Source: JAJPHT01 sp035526585
Lineage (GTDB): Archaea > Thermoplasmatota > SW-10-69-26 > JACQPN01 > JAJPHT01
Assembly: GCA_035526585.1 (NCBI GenBank)
Contig: DATLCC010000128.1
Span: forward strand, 1-26,987
Direction: 5' to 3'
Length of the DNA stretch: 26,987 nt
Shown here: positions 14,115 through 22,006 of the stretch, piece after piece
Layout: each line of letters begins with the position of its first letter
Numbering within the stretch: the first letter of the stretch is position 1
The notes under the pieces: model-generated
The model's input: only the letters and a program-made list of their open reading frames with translations
Databases searched by the model: none
Told to the model about the DNA's origin: nothing
Translations under genes and position numbers: made by a program

Positions 14115-15038
14115 TCAGAGCCCCCCCAGCAGCTTCATCGCGACGAACGCCGCCGCGCGGCTCGTCTGGTGGTCGCGATCGAGCGGCGGCGCCGTCTCCA
14201 TGATGTCCGCGCCCACGAGGTCGCAGCGCTCGCAGATGCGATCGATCGCGGCCAGGAGCGTGCGCGTGTCGACGCCGCCGGGCGTGGGCGCGGAGACGCC
14301 GGGGGCGTGCGCCTGGTCGAGGACGTCGATGTCGACGCTGAGGTACACGCCGTCCACGCCCTCGGAGGCGACGTCGATCGCGTGGTCGATCACGCTCACC
14401 CCTTCCCTCATCCATTCGTTCGCGCCGAGGATCGTGCCACCCGCCTTGTGCACCTTCTGCGCGTACGCGTGCGCGTTCGCGAAGTCGCGGATGCCGACCT
14501 CGACGAGGTTCGCGCCTGGAACGAGGCCCAGGTCCAGGAGGCGCCCGAAGCTCGTGCCGCTGTTCGGGACGCCGCTGAAGTCGCGCACGTCGAGGTGGGC
14601 GTCGAGGTTGATGATGCCCATCTTCTGGCGGCGCCCCTCGTGCGCCTTGACGAGGGGAAAGGTCAGGGAATGGTCGCCGCCGAGCGCAAGCGGCACCTGC
14701 CCCGCGTCGAGCACGGCGAGCGCGGCGGTCTCGGTCGCCTGGTGGGCGCCGGCGACGTCCATCGGGCAGCGCACGTTCCCCCAGTCGCGCACGCTGACCT
14801 GCGAGGGCCCCCCGCTGAGGCTCCATGGCTTCAGCTTCGCCATCTGCGCGCGGATCGCGTCCGGCCCCTCGCGCGCGCCTGGGCGCCCGAGGACCGCGCC
14901 GTCGAAGGGGATCCCGAAGAGGCCCACCCTCGCGGGGCCATCGGTATGCGAGACGACCTGCGCGAGGAAGACGTCGTTGGGGTCCGACGGGCGCGCGGAC
15001 CATGCCGCCGCCGTCGAGGAGAAGAGGCTCCCCTGCAC
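14115..15038 (-). CDS. hutG: Ureohydrolase, probable formimidoylglutamase
   Basis: 307 residues from GTG 15038. Arginase/agmatinase/formimidoylglutamase family with a dinuclear metal site: GGDHS (H123), NLDAHLDVRD (D146, H148, D150) and SVDIDVLD (D236, D238). The sequence alone does not separate agmatinase from formimidoylglutamase. The direct link to hutI favours hydrolysis of N-formimidoyl-glutamate to glutamate and formamide (EC 3.5.3.8). It lies 66 nt downstream of korB on the same strand with no clear promoter between, so one transcript korA-korB-hutG-hutI is possible. Confidence 0.85.
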   Translation of the reverse strand: MQGSLFSSTAAAWSARPSDPNDVFLAQVVSHTDGPARVGLFGIPFDGAVLGRPGAREGPDAIRAQMAKLKPWSLSGGPSQVSVRDWGNVRCPMDVAGAHQATETAALAVLDAGQVPLALGGDHSLTFPLVKAHEGRRQKMGIINLDAHLDVRDFSGVPNSGTSFGRLLDLGLVPGANLVEVGIRDFANAHAYAQKVHKAGGTILGANEWMREGVSVIDHAIDVASEGVDGVYLSVDIDVLDQAHAPGVSAPTPGGVDTRTLLAAIDRICERCDLVGADIMETAPPLDRDHQTSRAAAFVAMKLLGGL

Positions 15039-15104
15039 GCGCGGGGAGCAGCGGCGCCGCGGATGAGGCTGTCGTCCTTGCCGGGCTTGGCCCAGCGAAG
15101 CCGT

Positions 15105-15980
15105 TCACCGATAGTCTTCGATGATCTTCGAGTAGTCCCCGTGCTCGAGGTCGAGGTGCACGAGCGAGTCGACGCCCTGCAGCGCCTTCATCTGCGATTC
15201 GGGCGTTGGCCTGACCTCGCGGTACAGGATGCCGTTGTACAGGTTGCCGTCGATGACGCGGCTCATCGCCTGTTGCTTCGAGCTCGCGTCGTGCTGCACC
15301 TTCACGCCGTCGATGGTCGTGAGGGAGTCGCGGTAGAACTGGTACGTCTGCACCTTGTTGAAGGTGACGCACGGGCTGAACGTGTTCACGAGCGAGAAGC
15401 CAGGGTGCTTGATGGCCTCCTCGTACATCGCGGTGAGCCCCTTCATGTCGCCCGAGAAGCCCTGCGCGAGGAAGCTGCCGCCCGAGGCCAGGAAGAGCGC
15501 CAGCGGATTCACGGGCGCTTCGTAGTTGCCGTGGGGCGTGGTCGCCGTGACGAAGCCCAGCTGCGAGGTCGGGGACACCTGGCCCTTGGTGAGCCCGTAG
15601 ATGTTGTTGTCCATCACGATGTACGTGAGGTCGACGTTGCGGCGCGCCGCGTGCACGAAGTGGCCGGCGCCGATGCCGAAGCCGTCGCCGTCGCCGCCGA
15701 CGACGATGACCTTCTGCCCCTTGTTCGCGAGCTTCATGGCCTGCGCCGGCGGAAGCGCGCGGCCGTGGAGCGAGTGATAGCTGTAGGACTTGATGTAGCC
15801 CGAGAGCTTGCCGCTGCATCCGATGCCGGACACCACGGTGACCTCGTTGTTGTCGTAGCCGAGGTTCGCGAGCGCGCGCTGGAGCGCAGCGAGGACGCCG
15901 AAGTCGCCGCAACCCGGGCACCACCAGGATGCCGTCGTCGTCTGCCAATCTTTGATGGTCTTTGCTGCGGGGGCGGACAT
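15105..15980 (-). CDS. korB: 2-oxoacid:ferredoxin oxidoreductase, beta subunit
   Basis: 291 residues. Thiamine-diphosphate-binding subunit that, with the alpha/gamma subunit, converts a 2-oxo acid plus CoA to acyl-CoA and CO2 while reducing ferredoxin. Motifs: WWCPGCGDFG (19-28), SGIGCSGK (51-58), the TPP/Mg site GGDGDGFGIG (95-104) and MDNNIYGLTKGQ with SPTS (123-139). The form with CPGCG, no separate delta subunit and a fused alpha/gamma partner matches 2-oxoglutarate-type or broad-range archaeal enzymes. The korA stop TAG abuts the korB ATG (TAGATG), so translation is coupled. The exact 2-oxo acid is not determined. Confidence 0.94.
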   Translation of the reverse strand: MSAPAAKTIKDWQTTTASWWCPGCGDFGVLAALQRALANLGYDNNEVTVVSGIGCSGKLSGYIKSYSYHSLHGRALPPAQAMKLANKGQKVIVVGGDGDGFGIGAGHFVHAARRNVDLTYIVMDNNIYGLTKGQVSPTSQLGFVTATTPHGNYEAPVNPLALFLASGGSFLAQGFSGDMKGLTAMYEEAIKHPGFSLVNTFSPCVTFNKVQTYQFYRDSLTTIDGVKVQHDASSKQQAMSRVIDGNLYNGILYREVRPTPESQMKALQGVDSLVHLDLEHGDYSKIIEDYR

Positions 15981-17747
15981 CTAGAGGGCCTCCTGGATCT
16001 CGTTCACGATCTCGCTCGGGCGGAACGGCGTGCCGTCGTACTTGAGGATCTTGATGACCTTCTCGTGGCCGCCGATCTCCTTCTTCACGAGCTCGGCGAG
16101 CTGGCCCGAGAAGTTGCTCTCCACCACGAACACCTTGTCGCAGCCGGCCATGAAGTCCTTGACCTCCTTCGAGGGGAAGGGCCAGAGGACCTTGATCGCC
16201 ATCCGCTTCGTCTTGAGGTCCGTCATGCGCGCGGTGGCCTCGTCGACCACGGCCGTCGTCGAGCCCCACGTGATGACGCCGATCTTCGCGTCCTTCGTGC
16301 CATGAACCTCGACGAAGGGCGTGTCCTTGGGCGCGCGCTTCGCGAAGGTGTCCAGCTTGAGCTGGCGCTTCTCCATCTTGCGGTTGCGGTTCGTGCGGTT
16401 CTCGGTGATGACGCCGCGGTCGTCGCTTTCGGAGCCCGAGGAGAGGAAGAGCGTGTTCGGGTAGCCTGGGATGGTGCGGGTCGAGACGCCGTCGTCGGTG
16501 AACTCGTAGCGCTTGTACGTGTCCGGGACGAACTGCGCGGCCTGCTCGCGCGTGAGGAGCTTGCCGCGGCGGATCTTCACGCGCTTCACGTCGAGCGCGT
16601 CGATGGGCGAGTTCGCGATGGCGAGGTCCTGGTCGATGAGGAAGAAGACGGGGACCTGGTACTCCTCCATCCAGTTGAGCGCGTGCTGCACGAGGTAGAA
16701 CGCCTCCTCGACCGTGGTCGGAGAGCACACGATGCGCGGGAAGTCGTCGTGGCCGCCGTAGACCGCGAAGTTGAGATCGGCCTGCGAGTGCTTCGTGGGC
16801 AGGCCCGTGGACGGGCCGGGGCGCATGACGTCCACGATCATGATCGGGTGCTCCGCCATGCCGGCGAGGCCGATGGCCTCCGTCATGAGCGAGAGGCCGG
16901 GGCCGCTCGTGGCCGTGAGGGCGCGCACGCCCGCGTAGGACGCGCCGAGGATCATGTTGACGGCGGCGAGCTCGTCCTCGGTCTGGATGACGGCCGCGTG
17001 GTGGTCCTCGCCGTTGTCGATGAACCACTCCATCACGTCCGTCGCGGGCGTGATCGGGTAGCCCGCGATGAACCGCGTGCCGCCCACGAGCGCGCCGAAG
17101 GAGAGCGCCGCGTTGCCGTTGATGACCATGCGGCGCCCGGTCGCGGGGAGCGGACGGCGCTCGAGCTTCCAACGCGAGGCGGTGAAGGTGTCCTTCACGG
17201 CGTCGCGGCCGGCCGTGATGACGGCCTTGTTCATGTTCACGACCTTCTCGCCCTTCTTTCCGAAGCGCTCCTGCACGAACTCGAAGAAGGGGTCGAGCTC
17301 CATGCCCAGGAGCGCGGCCGTGGCGCCGAGGCCGACCATGTTGCGCATGATCTTGCTGCCGTTGGCCTCCGCGATCTTCGTCATGGGGACGCCCACGAGG
17401 TGGACCTTGTCCTTGTGGCCCCCCTCGATCGTCGGCGTGAACGCGTCGCTGTCGTAGAGGATGATGGCGCCGTCGCTGATCGTCTCGAGCGTCGCGTCGA
17501 TGACCTCTTGCCCGAGCGCGAGAACGACATCGACCGTGTCGGGCCGGGCCGCGACGGGGTGGTCGCGGATGCGGACCTCGAAGAAGGTCAGCCCGCCGCG
17601 GATGCGCGACGAGAAGGATCGGTAGGTGTAGAGATGCAGGCCGTAGCGCGCGATCGCCTTGGTGAAGATGTCACCGGTCGAGTCGATGCCTTCGCCCTGC
17701 TGGCCGCCGATGCGCCAGCTCACGTGGTTCACGATGGGTGACGCCAT
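15981..17747 (-). CDS. korA: 2-oxoacid:ferredoxin oxidoreductase, fused gamma-alpha subunit
   Basis: 588 residues from ATG 17747; an ATG at 17783 would add 12 residues lacking conservation. Residues 1-190 form the gamma domain (WRIGGQQGEGIDSTGDIF, RGGLTFFEVRI, VLALGQEVID). Residues about 205-588 form the alpha domain (NGNAALSFGALVGG, AGYPITPATDVMEW, ATSGPGLSLMTEAIGLAGMA, PSTGLPTKHSQADLNFAVYG). YPITP and GPGLSLM are signature blocks for TPP/substrate contact in this family. The gamma-alpha fusion is common in archaea and some bacteria. A palindromic TATA box (17833-17842) lies ahead of it, so korA likely heads the operon with korB and perhaps hutGI. Confidence 0.94.
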   Translation of the reverse strand: MASPIVNHVSWRIGGQQGEGIDSTGDIFTKAIARYGLHLYTYRSFSSRIRGGLTFFEVRIRDHPVAARPDTVDVVLALGQEVIDATLETISDGAIILYDSDAFTPTIEGGHKDKVHLVGVPMTKIAEANGSKIMRNMVGLGATAALLGMELDPFFEFVQERFGKKGEKVVNMNKAVITAGRDAVKDTFTASRWKLERRPLPATGRRMVINGNAALSFGALVGGTRFIAGYPITPATDVMEWFIDNGEDHHAAVIQTEDELAAVNMILGASYAGVRALTATSGPGLSLMTEAIGLAGMAEHPIMIVDVMRPGPSTGLPTKHSQADLNFAVYGGHDDFPRIVCSPTTVEEAFYLVQHALNWMEEYQVPVFFLIDQDLAIANSPIDALDVKRVKIRRGKLLTREQAAQFVPDTYKRYEFTDDGVSTRTIPGYPNTLFLSSGSESDDRGVITENRTNRNRKMEKRQLKLDTFAKRAPKDTPFVEVHGTKDAKIGVITWGSTTAVVDEATARMTDLKTKRMAIKVLWPFPSKEVKDFMAGCDKVFVVESNFSGQLAELVKKEIGGHEKVIKILKYDGTPFRPSEIVNEIQEAL

Positions 17748-17832
17748 ATCGCCGCTTCCCTTGCCTGGCCGGCATTCCTTCATGGGCCGGGATATGGATT
17801 TGGGGGGGCGAAGTAAGATGAAACGCCGCGGC

Positions 17833-17842
17833 AGTATATACT
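17833..17842 (-). promoter_or_regulatory. Palindromic TATA box for korAB
   Basis: AGTATATACT is a perfect 10-bp palindrome and the strongest TATA-like site in the window. It overlaps the stop codon (17841-17843) of the upstream gene. It lies 86-95 nt ahead of korA ATG 17747, predicting a leader of about 60 nt. GGATATGG near 17790 on + is a second AT-rich site closer to the start. Confidence 0.55.
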
Positions 17843-18242
17843 AGGCGTCGCCGGGGCCGCTCCCGTCGTCATCGGCGCTCCCGAGGTGGCGTGCGAAGAC
17901 CGGCTGTGGACGCGCGTCGTCCTCCTCGTCGGAGCCGTCCTGGATGGTGAGGCGCAGGTGCGGGTGCTCGCCCAGGAAGTGCCCCCGAGCGACGAGAGCC
18001 ATCGCGAGCTGCACGCCGAGCTGGTCGTGCGCGGGGAGACCCGCACGCAACACGATCTCGTGCGCGAGGAGACGGCAGCGTCCATCCGCATCCACGGCAT
18101 CCTCCGCGTAGCGCAGGCTGCGCAGCAACACGTCGGCGTCCGTCTCGCCCGGTTCTCGACGGTCGTCCATCTCGTCGAGCGAAAGGTAAAGGGTGCGATA
18201 ATCGGGCAGGAGTCGCGCCCACCGCTTCTTTCTGTCTTTCAT
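17841..18242 (-). CDS. Conserved-looking acidic protein of unknown function
   Basis: 133 residues from ATG 18242. Longer in-frame starts up to 18332 exist, but an AT-rich stretch near 18280-18293 suits a promoter, so the short form is chosen. The start is basic (MKDRKKRWARLLPDYRTLYL) and the body helical (DADVLLRSLRYAEDAVDADG, CRLLAHEIVLRAG, LGVQLAMALVARGHFLGEHP). The tail is acidic and Gly/Asp-rich (GSDEEDDARPQP, DDDGSGPGDA). There is no signal or membrane helix. Family not recognised. It runs the same way as korA and ends in korA's promoter. Confidence 0.6.
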   Translation of the reverse strand: MKDRKKRWARLLPDYRTLYLSLDEMDDRREPGETDADVLLRSLRYAEDAVDADGRCRLLAHEIVLRAGLPAHDQLGVQLAMALVARGHFLGEHPHLRLTIQDGSDEEDDARPQPVFARHLGSADDDGSGPGDA

Positions 18243-18336
18243 TCGCAGGCGGGCCCACCGGATGCGTTTCGAGACATCAATCTTTTTGCAACCATCTGGA
18301 CGCATCGGCGCGGCATTGAAGCGTGCTATCACCTAC

Positions 18337-18564
18337 ATGGTCCGCATGCGACCCGGCGACGCCGACGCCGACCGACTCCTCTCCGCGATCGACGCCCGCA
18401 ACGCCGCGAGCCGCCGTCTTGTCCTCGAACGAACGGAGGAGAACGCCCGCGCCTTCCTCATGGCCCTGATGGAGGAGGCGGAGGCCAGCTCCGCCCTCCC
18501 TCCCGCCCGGCAGACGTCCGCCCCGCTCAGCCAGCATAGTGCCAGCCGGTCTCAGCGTGCGTGA
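18337..18564 (+). CDS. Small helical protein of unknown function
   Basis: 75 residues from ATG 18337. Residues 1-50 look like two amphipathic helices (DADADRLLSAIDARNAASRR, LVLERTEENARAFLMALMEE), followed by a Ser/Pro/Ala-rich tail. It diverges from the 133-residue gene across a 94-nt gap, and its last 38 nt overlap the end of the convergent flavin-reductase gene. Family not recognised; it could be a small regulatory or partner protein. Confidence 0.5.
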   Translation: MVRMRPGDADADRLLSAIDARNAASRRLVLERTEENARAFLMALMEEAEASSALPPARQTSAPLSQHSASRSQRA

Positions 18565-19027
18565 GCGGCTTCGCGTCGCGCCGGTGCGCCGCGTCCACGA
18601 CCTCCCCCACGACGACGCTGTGGTCGTTCTCCCCATCGTAGACGTGCCGGACGACGCATTCGAGGTGAGCCGGCGTGTCGGGGAACACGGCGCAGCCCGT
18701 GTGCTTGCCCGTGTAGTAGGGCACGCCCGCCATCTGGGTCGCGCTCACCTCGACGTCCTTGAAGAACCTCTGCGCGAGCTCCTTCTGCTCCGCGCCCAGG
18801 ATGTTGAGCGTGAAGACCTTCGACTCCTTCACCATCTCGTTCGAGTGCGCGTCGCGCTTGACGCCGACGACGAGCATGGGCGGCTTGAACGAGACCTGCG
18901 TGACCCAGCTCGCGACGAAGGCGTTCAGGTCCTTCGCGACGTCCCGCACCTCCGCGCGCCGCACGCTCATCAGATAGAGGCCGTAGGGCACAATCCGCAG
19001 CGCTTTCTTCCTCTGCGTCTCATCCAC
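18527..19027 (-). CDS. Flavin reductase-like FMN-binding protein
   Basis: 166 residues from GTG 19027 (VDETQRKKALRIVPYGLYLM, the normal start of this fold); sequence further upstream is low-complexity shadow. Split-barrel flavin-binding domain: NAFVASWVTQVSFKPPMLVV with GVKRDAHSNEM, FTLNILGAEQKELAQRF, AHLECVV and DHSVVVGEVVDA are standard blocks. Such proteins reduce FMN with NAD(P)H or serve as flavoredoxin-like carriers. Partner enzyme unknown. Only 34 bp separate its start from that of the divergent membrane-protein gene. Confidence 0.88.
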   Translation of the reverse strand: MDETQRKKALRIVPYGLYLMSVRRAEVRDVAKDLNAFVASWVTQVSFKPPMLVVGVKRDAHSNEMVKESKVFTLNILGAEQKELAQRFFKDVEVSATQMAGVPYYTGKHTGCAVFPDTPAHLECVVRHVYDGENDHSVVVGEVVDAAHRRDAKPLTHAETGWHYAG

Positions 19028-19032
19028 AGGAG

Positions 19033-19042
19033 GGAAATACCC
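19033..19042 (+). promoter_or_regulatory. TATA-like site in a 34-bp divergent gap
   Basis: GGGAAATACC lies 20-29 nt ahead of GTG 19062, as expected for leaderless transcription of the membrane protein. The same gap must also serve the flavin-reductase gene, whose start (19027) is only 6-15 nt away from this box. GGGAA and TTCCC form a short inverted repeat around it. Confidence 0.4.
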
Positions 19043-19061
19043 CTTCCCGCGTTTGGCGCTT

Positions 19062-19769
19062 GTGAGTGGCCGTTTCAAGCTGGACCCGCGCGCCGCCGAG
19101 CCCGCGCGCCCCGCGGCGGCGCCGCTCCCGCTCGCGCGCCCCGCCGCGCCAGCCCCCCCGCCTCCGCGGCCGGCGCCCGTCGCGACGGCCGCGCCCGCCG
19201 CGCACCCTGACGCCCGGCGGCGCAAGCTCATCGTGCTGAGCGCCGCCGTCGTCGCCCTCCTCCTCGTGGGGGGCGCGGTCGCGGTCTTCGTCGCCACGAC
19301 GCAGGGCTACCCGGAGAAGTACGTGCTGCGATCGAGCGACCATCCGGACGGCATGGGGCGCGCCAGCATGTCACAGGATGACCTGGCCGACCTGGGGATG
19401 ACCGAGAACCCGGGAGAGGTCGACATGGACCAGAGCGACCTCGCGGACCTCCTGCAGGCCATGCGCATGGACGAGCCCGACCGATCGCACGCGCAGATCC
19501 TCTCGGACTCGAGCGGCGCGCGCGTCATCATCCTCGCCCTGAAGTACGCCGACGAGGACCAGGCGAAGGAGAACGCGAAGCAGGCACGCGCGCTCTGCAA
19601 CACGCAGCTCGTGCGCACGGTCGGACTTGCGCCCGGCGTCGTGCTGCGCGACGGCGACGTGCTCGTGGGCGTCCTGGCGGAGAACGGCGCGTCGAACACG
19701 CAGGCGCGCGCGGTGGGCCAGGCGCTGCGGGACAACGTGCGCGGGCTTGCGCCCGTCTGCGGCATCTGA
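19062..19769 (+). CDS. Single-pass membrane protein with extracellular domain
   Basis: 235 residues from GTG 19062; a TTG at 19053 would add three. Residues 1-50 are a Pro/Ala-rich cytoplasmic stretch (PAAAPLPLARPAAPAPPPPR). RRRK then precedes one membrane helix (55-79, LIVLSAAVVALLLVGGAVAV). The outer part (80-235) is acidic with helix- and strand-like segments: MSQDDLADLGM, DQSDLADLLQAMRM, ARVIILALKYADEDQAKENA and VVLRDGDVLVGVLAENG, and two Cys (in ALCNTQL and PVCGI) that may pair. The repeated (Q)xDLADL motif is notable. Family not recognised. Its stop lies 5 nt from the stop of the convergent M28 gene. Confidence 0.7.
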   Translation: MSGRFKLDPRAAEPARPAAAPLPLARPAAPAPPPPRPAPVATAAPAAHPDARRRKLIVLSAAVVALLLVGGAVAVFVATTQGYPEKYVLRSSDHPDGMGRASMSQDDLADLGMTENPGEVDMDQSDLADLLQAMRMDEPDRSHAQILSDSSGARVIILALKYADEDQAKENAKQARALCNTQLVRTVGLAPGVVLRDGDVLVGVLAENGASNTQARAVGQALRDNVRGLAPVCGI

Positions 19770-19774
19770 CGCAG

Positions 19775-20785
19775 TCAGCGCGCCGCGAGCCACGCCTCGA
19801 GCGTCTCGCCGACGGCGTCCAGGCTCCCGGCGCTCACCTGGTCGAGATCGTCCGCCACCGTGTGGTGCCACGCGGGGAACACGCCGGGGGCGGGCAGCAG
19901 ATGGATCAGGTCGACCGCGGGCACGCCGCGCTCGAGGAACGGCACGTGGTCGTCCTCGATCTGGTAGCTCGTGCGGTCGAGGAACTGTGCGTGGCCGAGG
20001 CGCTTCGCGGCGGCGTAGACCTGGTCCTGCACGGCGCGCGCGTCCGCGTCCGCCACGGTGTAGCCTTCGCGCGGGATGCTGAGGTCCGCGTCGCCGATCA
20101 TGTCGACGAGCACGAGCGCGTCCATCGCGTCGACCTCCGCCTGCGTGAGCGATGCCGCGTAGGCGCGGCTCCCGAGGATCCAGTCCGTGCACACGGTGCG
20201 GCCGGCGTTCTTGTAGCCTCCGCCGTCCTCGCCATCGAAGAAGACGAGGCGCACCGTGTCGTTCGTGGGCGGCAGGACGCGCGCGAGCTCGAGCAGGACC
20301 GCGACGCCGCTCGCGCCGTCGTTGGCTCCGATGACCGGATGCGCCCGGAGCGCGGGGTCGGGGTCCTTGTCGGCGATGGGGCGCGTGTCGTAGTGCGCCG
20401 CGAGGACGAGGACGCGCCCCGATGTGCCGGCGCGCTCGGCGACCACGTTGTGCATCGGCACCTGCTCGCATCCGAAGGTCGCGTTGAAGAAGTGCCAGTG
20501 GACCGCGAACCCGAGGCCCGACAGCTCCGCGTCGACGAGCCGCGCGACCTCGGCGTTGCCCTCCGTGCCCGGGATCCTATACCGCACCTGGCCCGCATCG
20601 TCGCGCACCTGGCGCTCGACCCATCCGTGCGCCTTCGCGCCATCGAAGCGCGGGGCGTACGTGGGGCCTGGCGTGGGCGTGACGGCGGGCGTGGGCGGGG
20701 AGGCGGACGTGGGCGTCGGCGCGGGTCCCGGGAGGGTGCACCCCGCGACGAGGACGACCGCCAGCAGCGCGAACAGGGCCCGCAT
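19775..20785 (-). CDS. M28-family lipoprotein, glutaminyl-peptide cyclotransferase-like
   Basis: 336 residues from ATG 20785. Lipoprotein signal MRALFALLAVVLVAGC (Cys16) and a Pro/Thr linker (17-45). The M28 fold shows AAHYDTRPIADKDPDP (129-144), GANDGASGVAVLLELAR (153-169, metal D156), FFDGEDGGG (182-190, E186/D187), LVDMIGD (226-232) and WHHTVADD (306-313, metal His). HYDTR-DPDP-GANDGASG matches bacterial glutaminyl cyclases, which convert N-terminal Gln to pyroglutamate; an aminopeptidase is the alternative. It would act on the cell surface on peptides or on its own secreted proteins. CATTTCAAG on the minus strand at 20810-20818 gives a TATA-like box 25-33 nt ahead. Confidence 0.85.
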   Translation of the reverse strand: MRALFALLAVVLVAGCTLPGPAPTPTSASPPTPAVTPTPGPTYAPRFDGAKAHGWVERQVRDDAGQVRYRIPGTEGNAEVARLVDAELSGLGFAVHWHFFNATFGCEQVPMHNVVAERAGTSGRVLVLAAHYDTRPIADKDPDPALRAHPVIGANDGASGVAVLLELARVLPPTNDTVRLVFFDGEDGGGYKNAGRTVCTDWILGSRAYAASLTQAEVDAMDALVLVDMIGDADLSIPREGYTVADADARAVQDQVYAAAKRLGHAQFLDRTSYQIEDDHVPFLERGVPAVDLIHLLPAPGVFPAWHHTVADDLDQVSAGSLDAVGETLEAWLAAR

Positions 20786-20892
20786 CACGGCGCCCAACGA
20801 ACCTTCCCGTCTTGAAATGCCTGTATGCGTCGTCGCACGGACCGAACACTCCCCTGCGCGTTCATCTCCCCGGAGCGCCATACGCTGCCCGC

Positions 20893-21630
20893 ATGCGGAG
20901 CGCGCCCGGCTCGCCATCGCCCAGGAGGTCCGAGGACGTGGCGCGCATCACCGCACTCTACGGCAAGCCCACGGAGATGGCGATCGACGTGCCCATGCGC
21001 GAGTGGGAGTTCAACCTTCTCCGGTTCAGCAAGCGCGACGGGCGCTTCCGCGACGCGACGATCCTCATCCCGTACGAAGGGAAGCTCGTCTGCATCGTGA
21101 AGCATGCGTATCCCGACGGCATCGCGCGCCCTCCTTCCGGCGGAGTCGTGCCCGGCGAGCCGCTGGACGCCGCCGCCGAACGGGAGGCCTACGAGGAGAC
21201 GGGGCTGCGCGTGCGCCTCGAACGCTACCTCCTGCGCTGCTCGTGCCACTTCACGCTGGGCTCGCACGCGACGCCGAGCGCGCACGCGCTAGCGGAAGCA
21301 AGCCGCAAGGGTCGCCAGGAGGATTGGGTCTTCGACCAGCTCGCCGCGTTCGCCGCGCAGGAGCCGCCGAAGGCCGACGAGCCCGAGTACTGGGAGAGCC
21401 ACGTCTTCTGGGCGCGTCCGGTCGGCGGCTCGCTCGAGCCGAAGGACGACGCCGAGGTGAAGGCGGTCGTCCTCCTTGCGCCCGACGAGCTGGAGGACGT
21501 CGTCCACGCGCGCATGAAGGAGGCCGACATCGGCGGCTTCCAGTACCGGGTCGCGCTCCAGGACGCGGCCCTCGCCGCCGCTCGCGCCGCCGGGCTCCTG
21601 CCCAGCCGCACCGGGCGCGAGCCCGTATGA
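20893..21630 (+). CDS. Nudix hydrolase
   Basis: 245 residues from ATG 20893; an upstream in-frame start at 20812 falls in the divergent promoter region. The Nudix box G-x5-E-x7-REAYEETGL (GVVPGEPLDAAAEREAYEE, residues 84-105) is complete. It is preceded by DATILIPYEGKLVCIVKHAY and followed by a beta-rich tail, consistent with hydrolysis of a nucleoside diphosphate linked to another group. An unusual Ala/Lys/Glu-rich insert (about 130-165, ALAEASRKGRQEDWVFDQLA) follows the box. Substrate unknown. The zinc-ribbon gene follows after 39 nt. Confidence 0.9.
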   Translation: MRSAPGSPSPRRSEDVARITALYGKPTEMAIDVPMREWEFNLLRFSKRDGRFRDATILIPYEGKLVCIVKHAYPDGIARPPSGGVVPGEPLDAAAEREAYEETGLRVRLERYLLRCSCHFTLGSHATPSAHALAEASRKGRQEDWVFDQLAAFAAQEPPKADEPEYWESHVFWARPVGGSLEPKDDAEVKAVVLLAPDELEDVVHARMKEADIGGFQYRVALQDAALAAARAAGLLPSRTGREPV

Positions 21631-21669
21631 CCGGCGGACTTCATCCACTCGCGCCACGCTGGCCCGCGC

Positions 21670-21891
21670 ATGAAGCTCACGCCCGAGCAGCGCAAGGAGA
21701 TCGGCCGCCTCGTGCAGGAGAAGGTGCCGCAGTTCCCTCCGTGCGCGATGTGCCAGAACGCGACGGGCTACGCCATCTCGGGGAACCTCCTGTACCCGGA
21801 CGCGTCCGGCCCCTACGTCGCCATGAGCTGCTCGAAGTGCGGCCACACGCTGTTCTTCTCCGCCAAGCGGCTGGGCCTCGATGTCGCGTGA
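21670..21891 (+). CDS. 73-residue zinc-ribbon protein
   Basis: MKLTPEQRKEIGRLVQEKVP forms a helix. Then CAMC (about 25-28) and CSKCGH (about 54-59) give four Cys for one zinc. Between them lies GYAISGNLLYPDASGPYVAM, and FFSAKRLGLDV closes the protein. The layout resembles small archaeal zinc ribbons that bind nucleic acid or partner proteins. There is no clear ribosome binding site. It may be co-transcribed with the Nudix gene 39 nt upstream. Precise role unknown. Confidence 0.8.
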   Translation: MKLTPEQRKEIGRLVQEKVPQFPPCAMCQNATGYAISGNLLYPDASGPYVAMSCSKCGHTLFFSAKRLGLDVA

Positions 21892-21961
21892 GCTGTCTGT
21901 CGATTTCGCGCAAGCAACGAAGCATGACCCAGGCAGGCGACTGGAGGTCCAACCCCGGCGG

Positions 21962-22006
21962 CTCCAAGCCTCCAAGCCTCCAAGCCTCCCCAACCTCCCA
22001 ACCTCC
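21962..22006. repeat. Period-8 C/T-rich tandem repeat
   Basis: CTCCAAGC recurs three times, then degenerates into CCCAACCTCC-type units. It is flanked by an imperfect inverted pair, AACCCCGGCG (21951-21960) and CGCCGGGTT (22019-22027), the latter followed by a pyrimidine-rich tract. It lies between the convergent zinc-ribbon and secreted-protein genes and may help end transcription. Confidence 0.6.

Noticed and set aside
14032..17172. 1046-residue open frame on the - strand
   Set aside because: Lies in another frame of the same strand as korAB and hutG and is Arg/His/Pro-rich without any family motif.
14112..17741. 1209-residue open frame on the + strand
   Set aside because: Antisense to korA, korB and hutG, which have clear motifs; composition is low-complexity His/Arg/Val/Glu.
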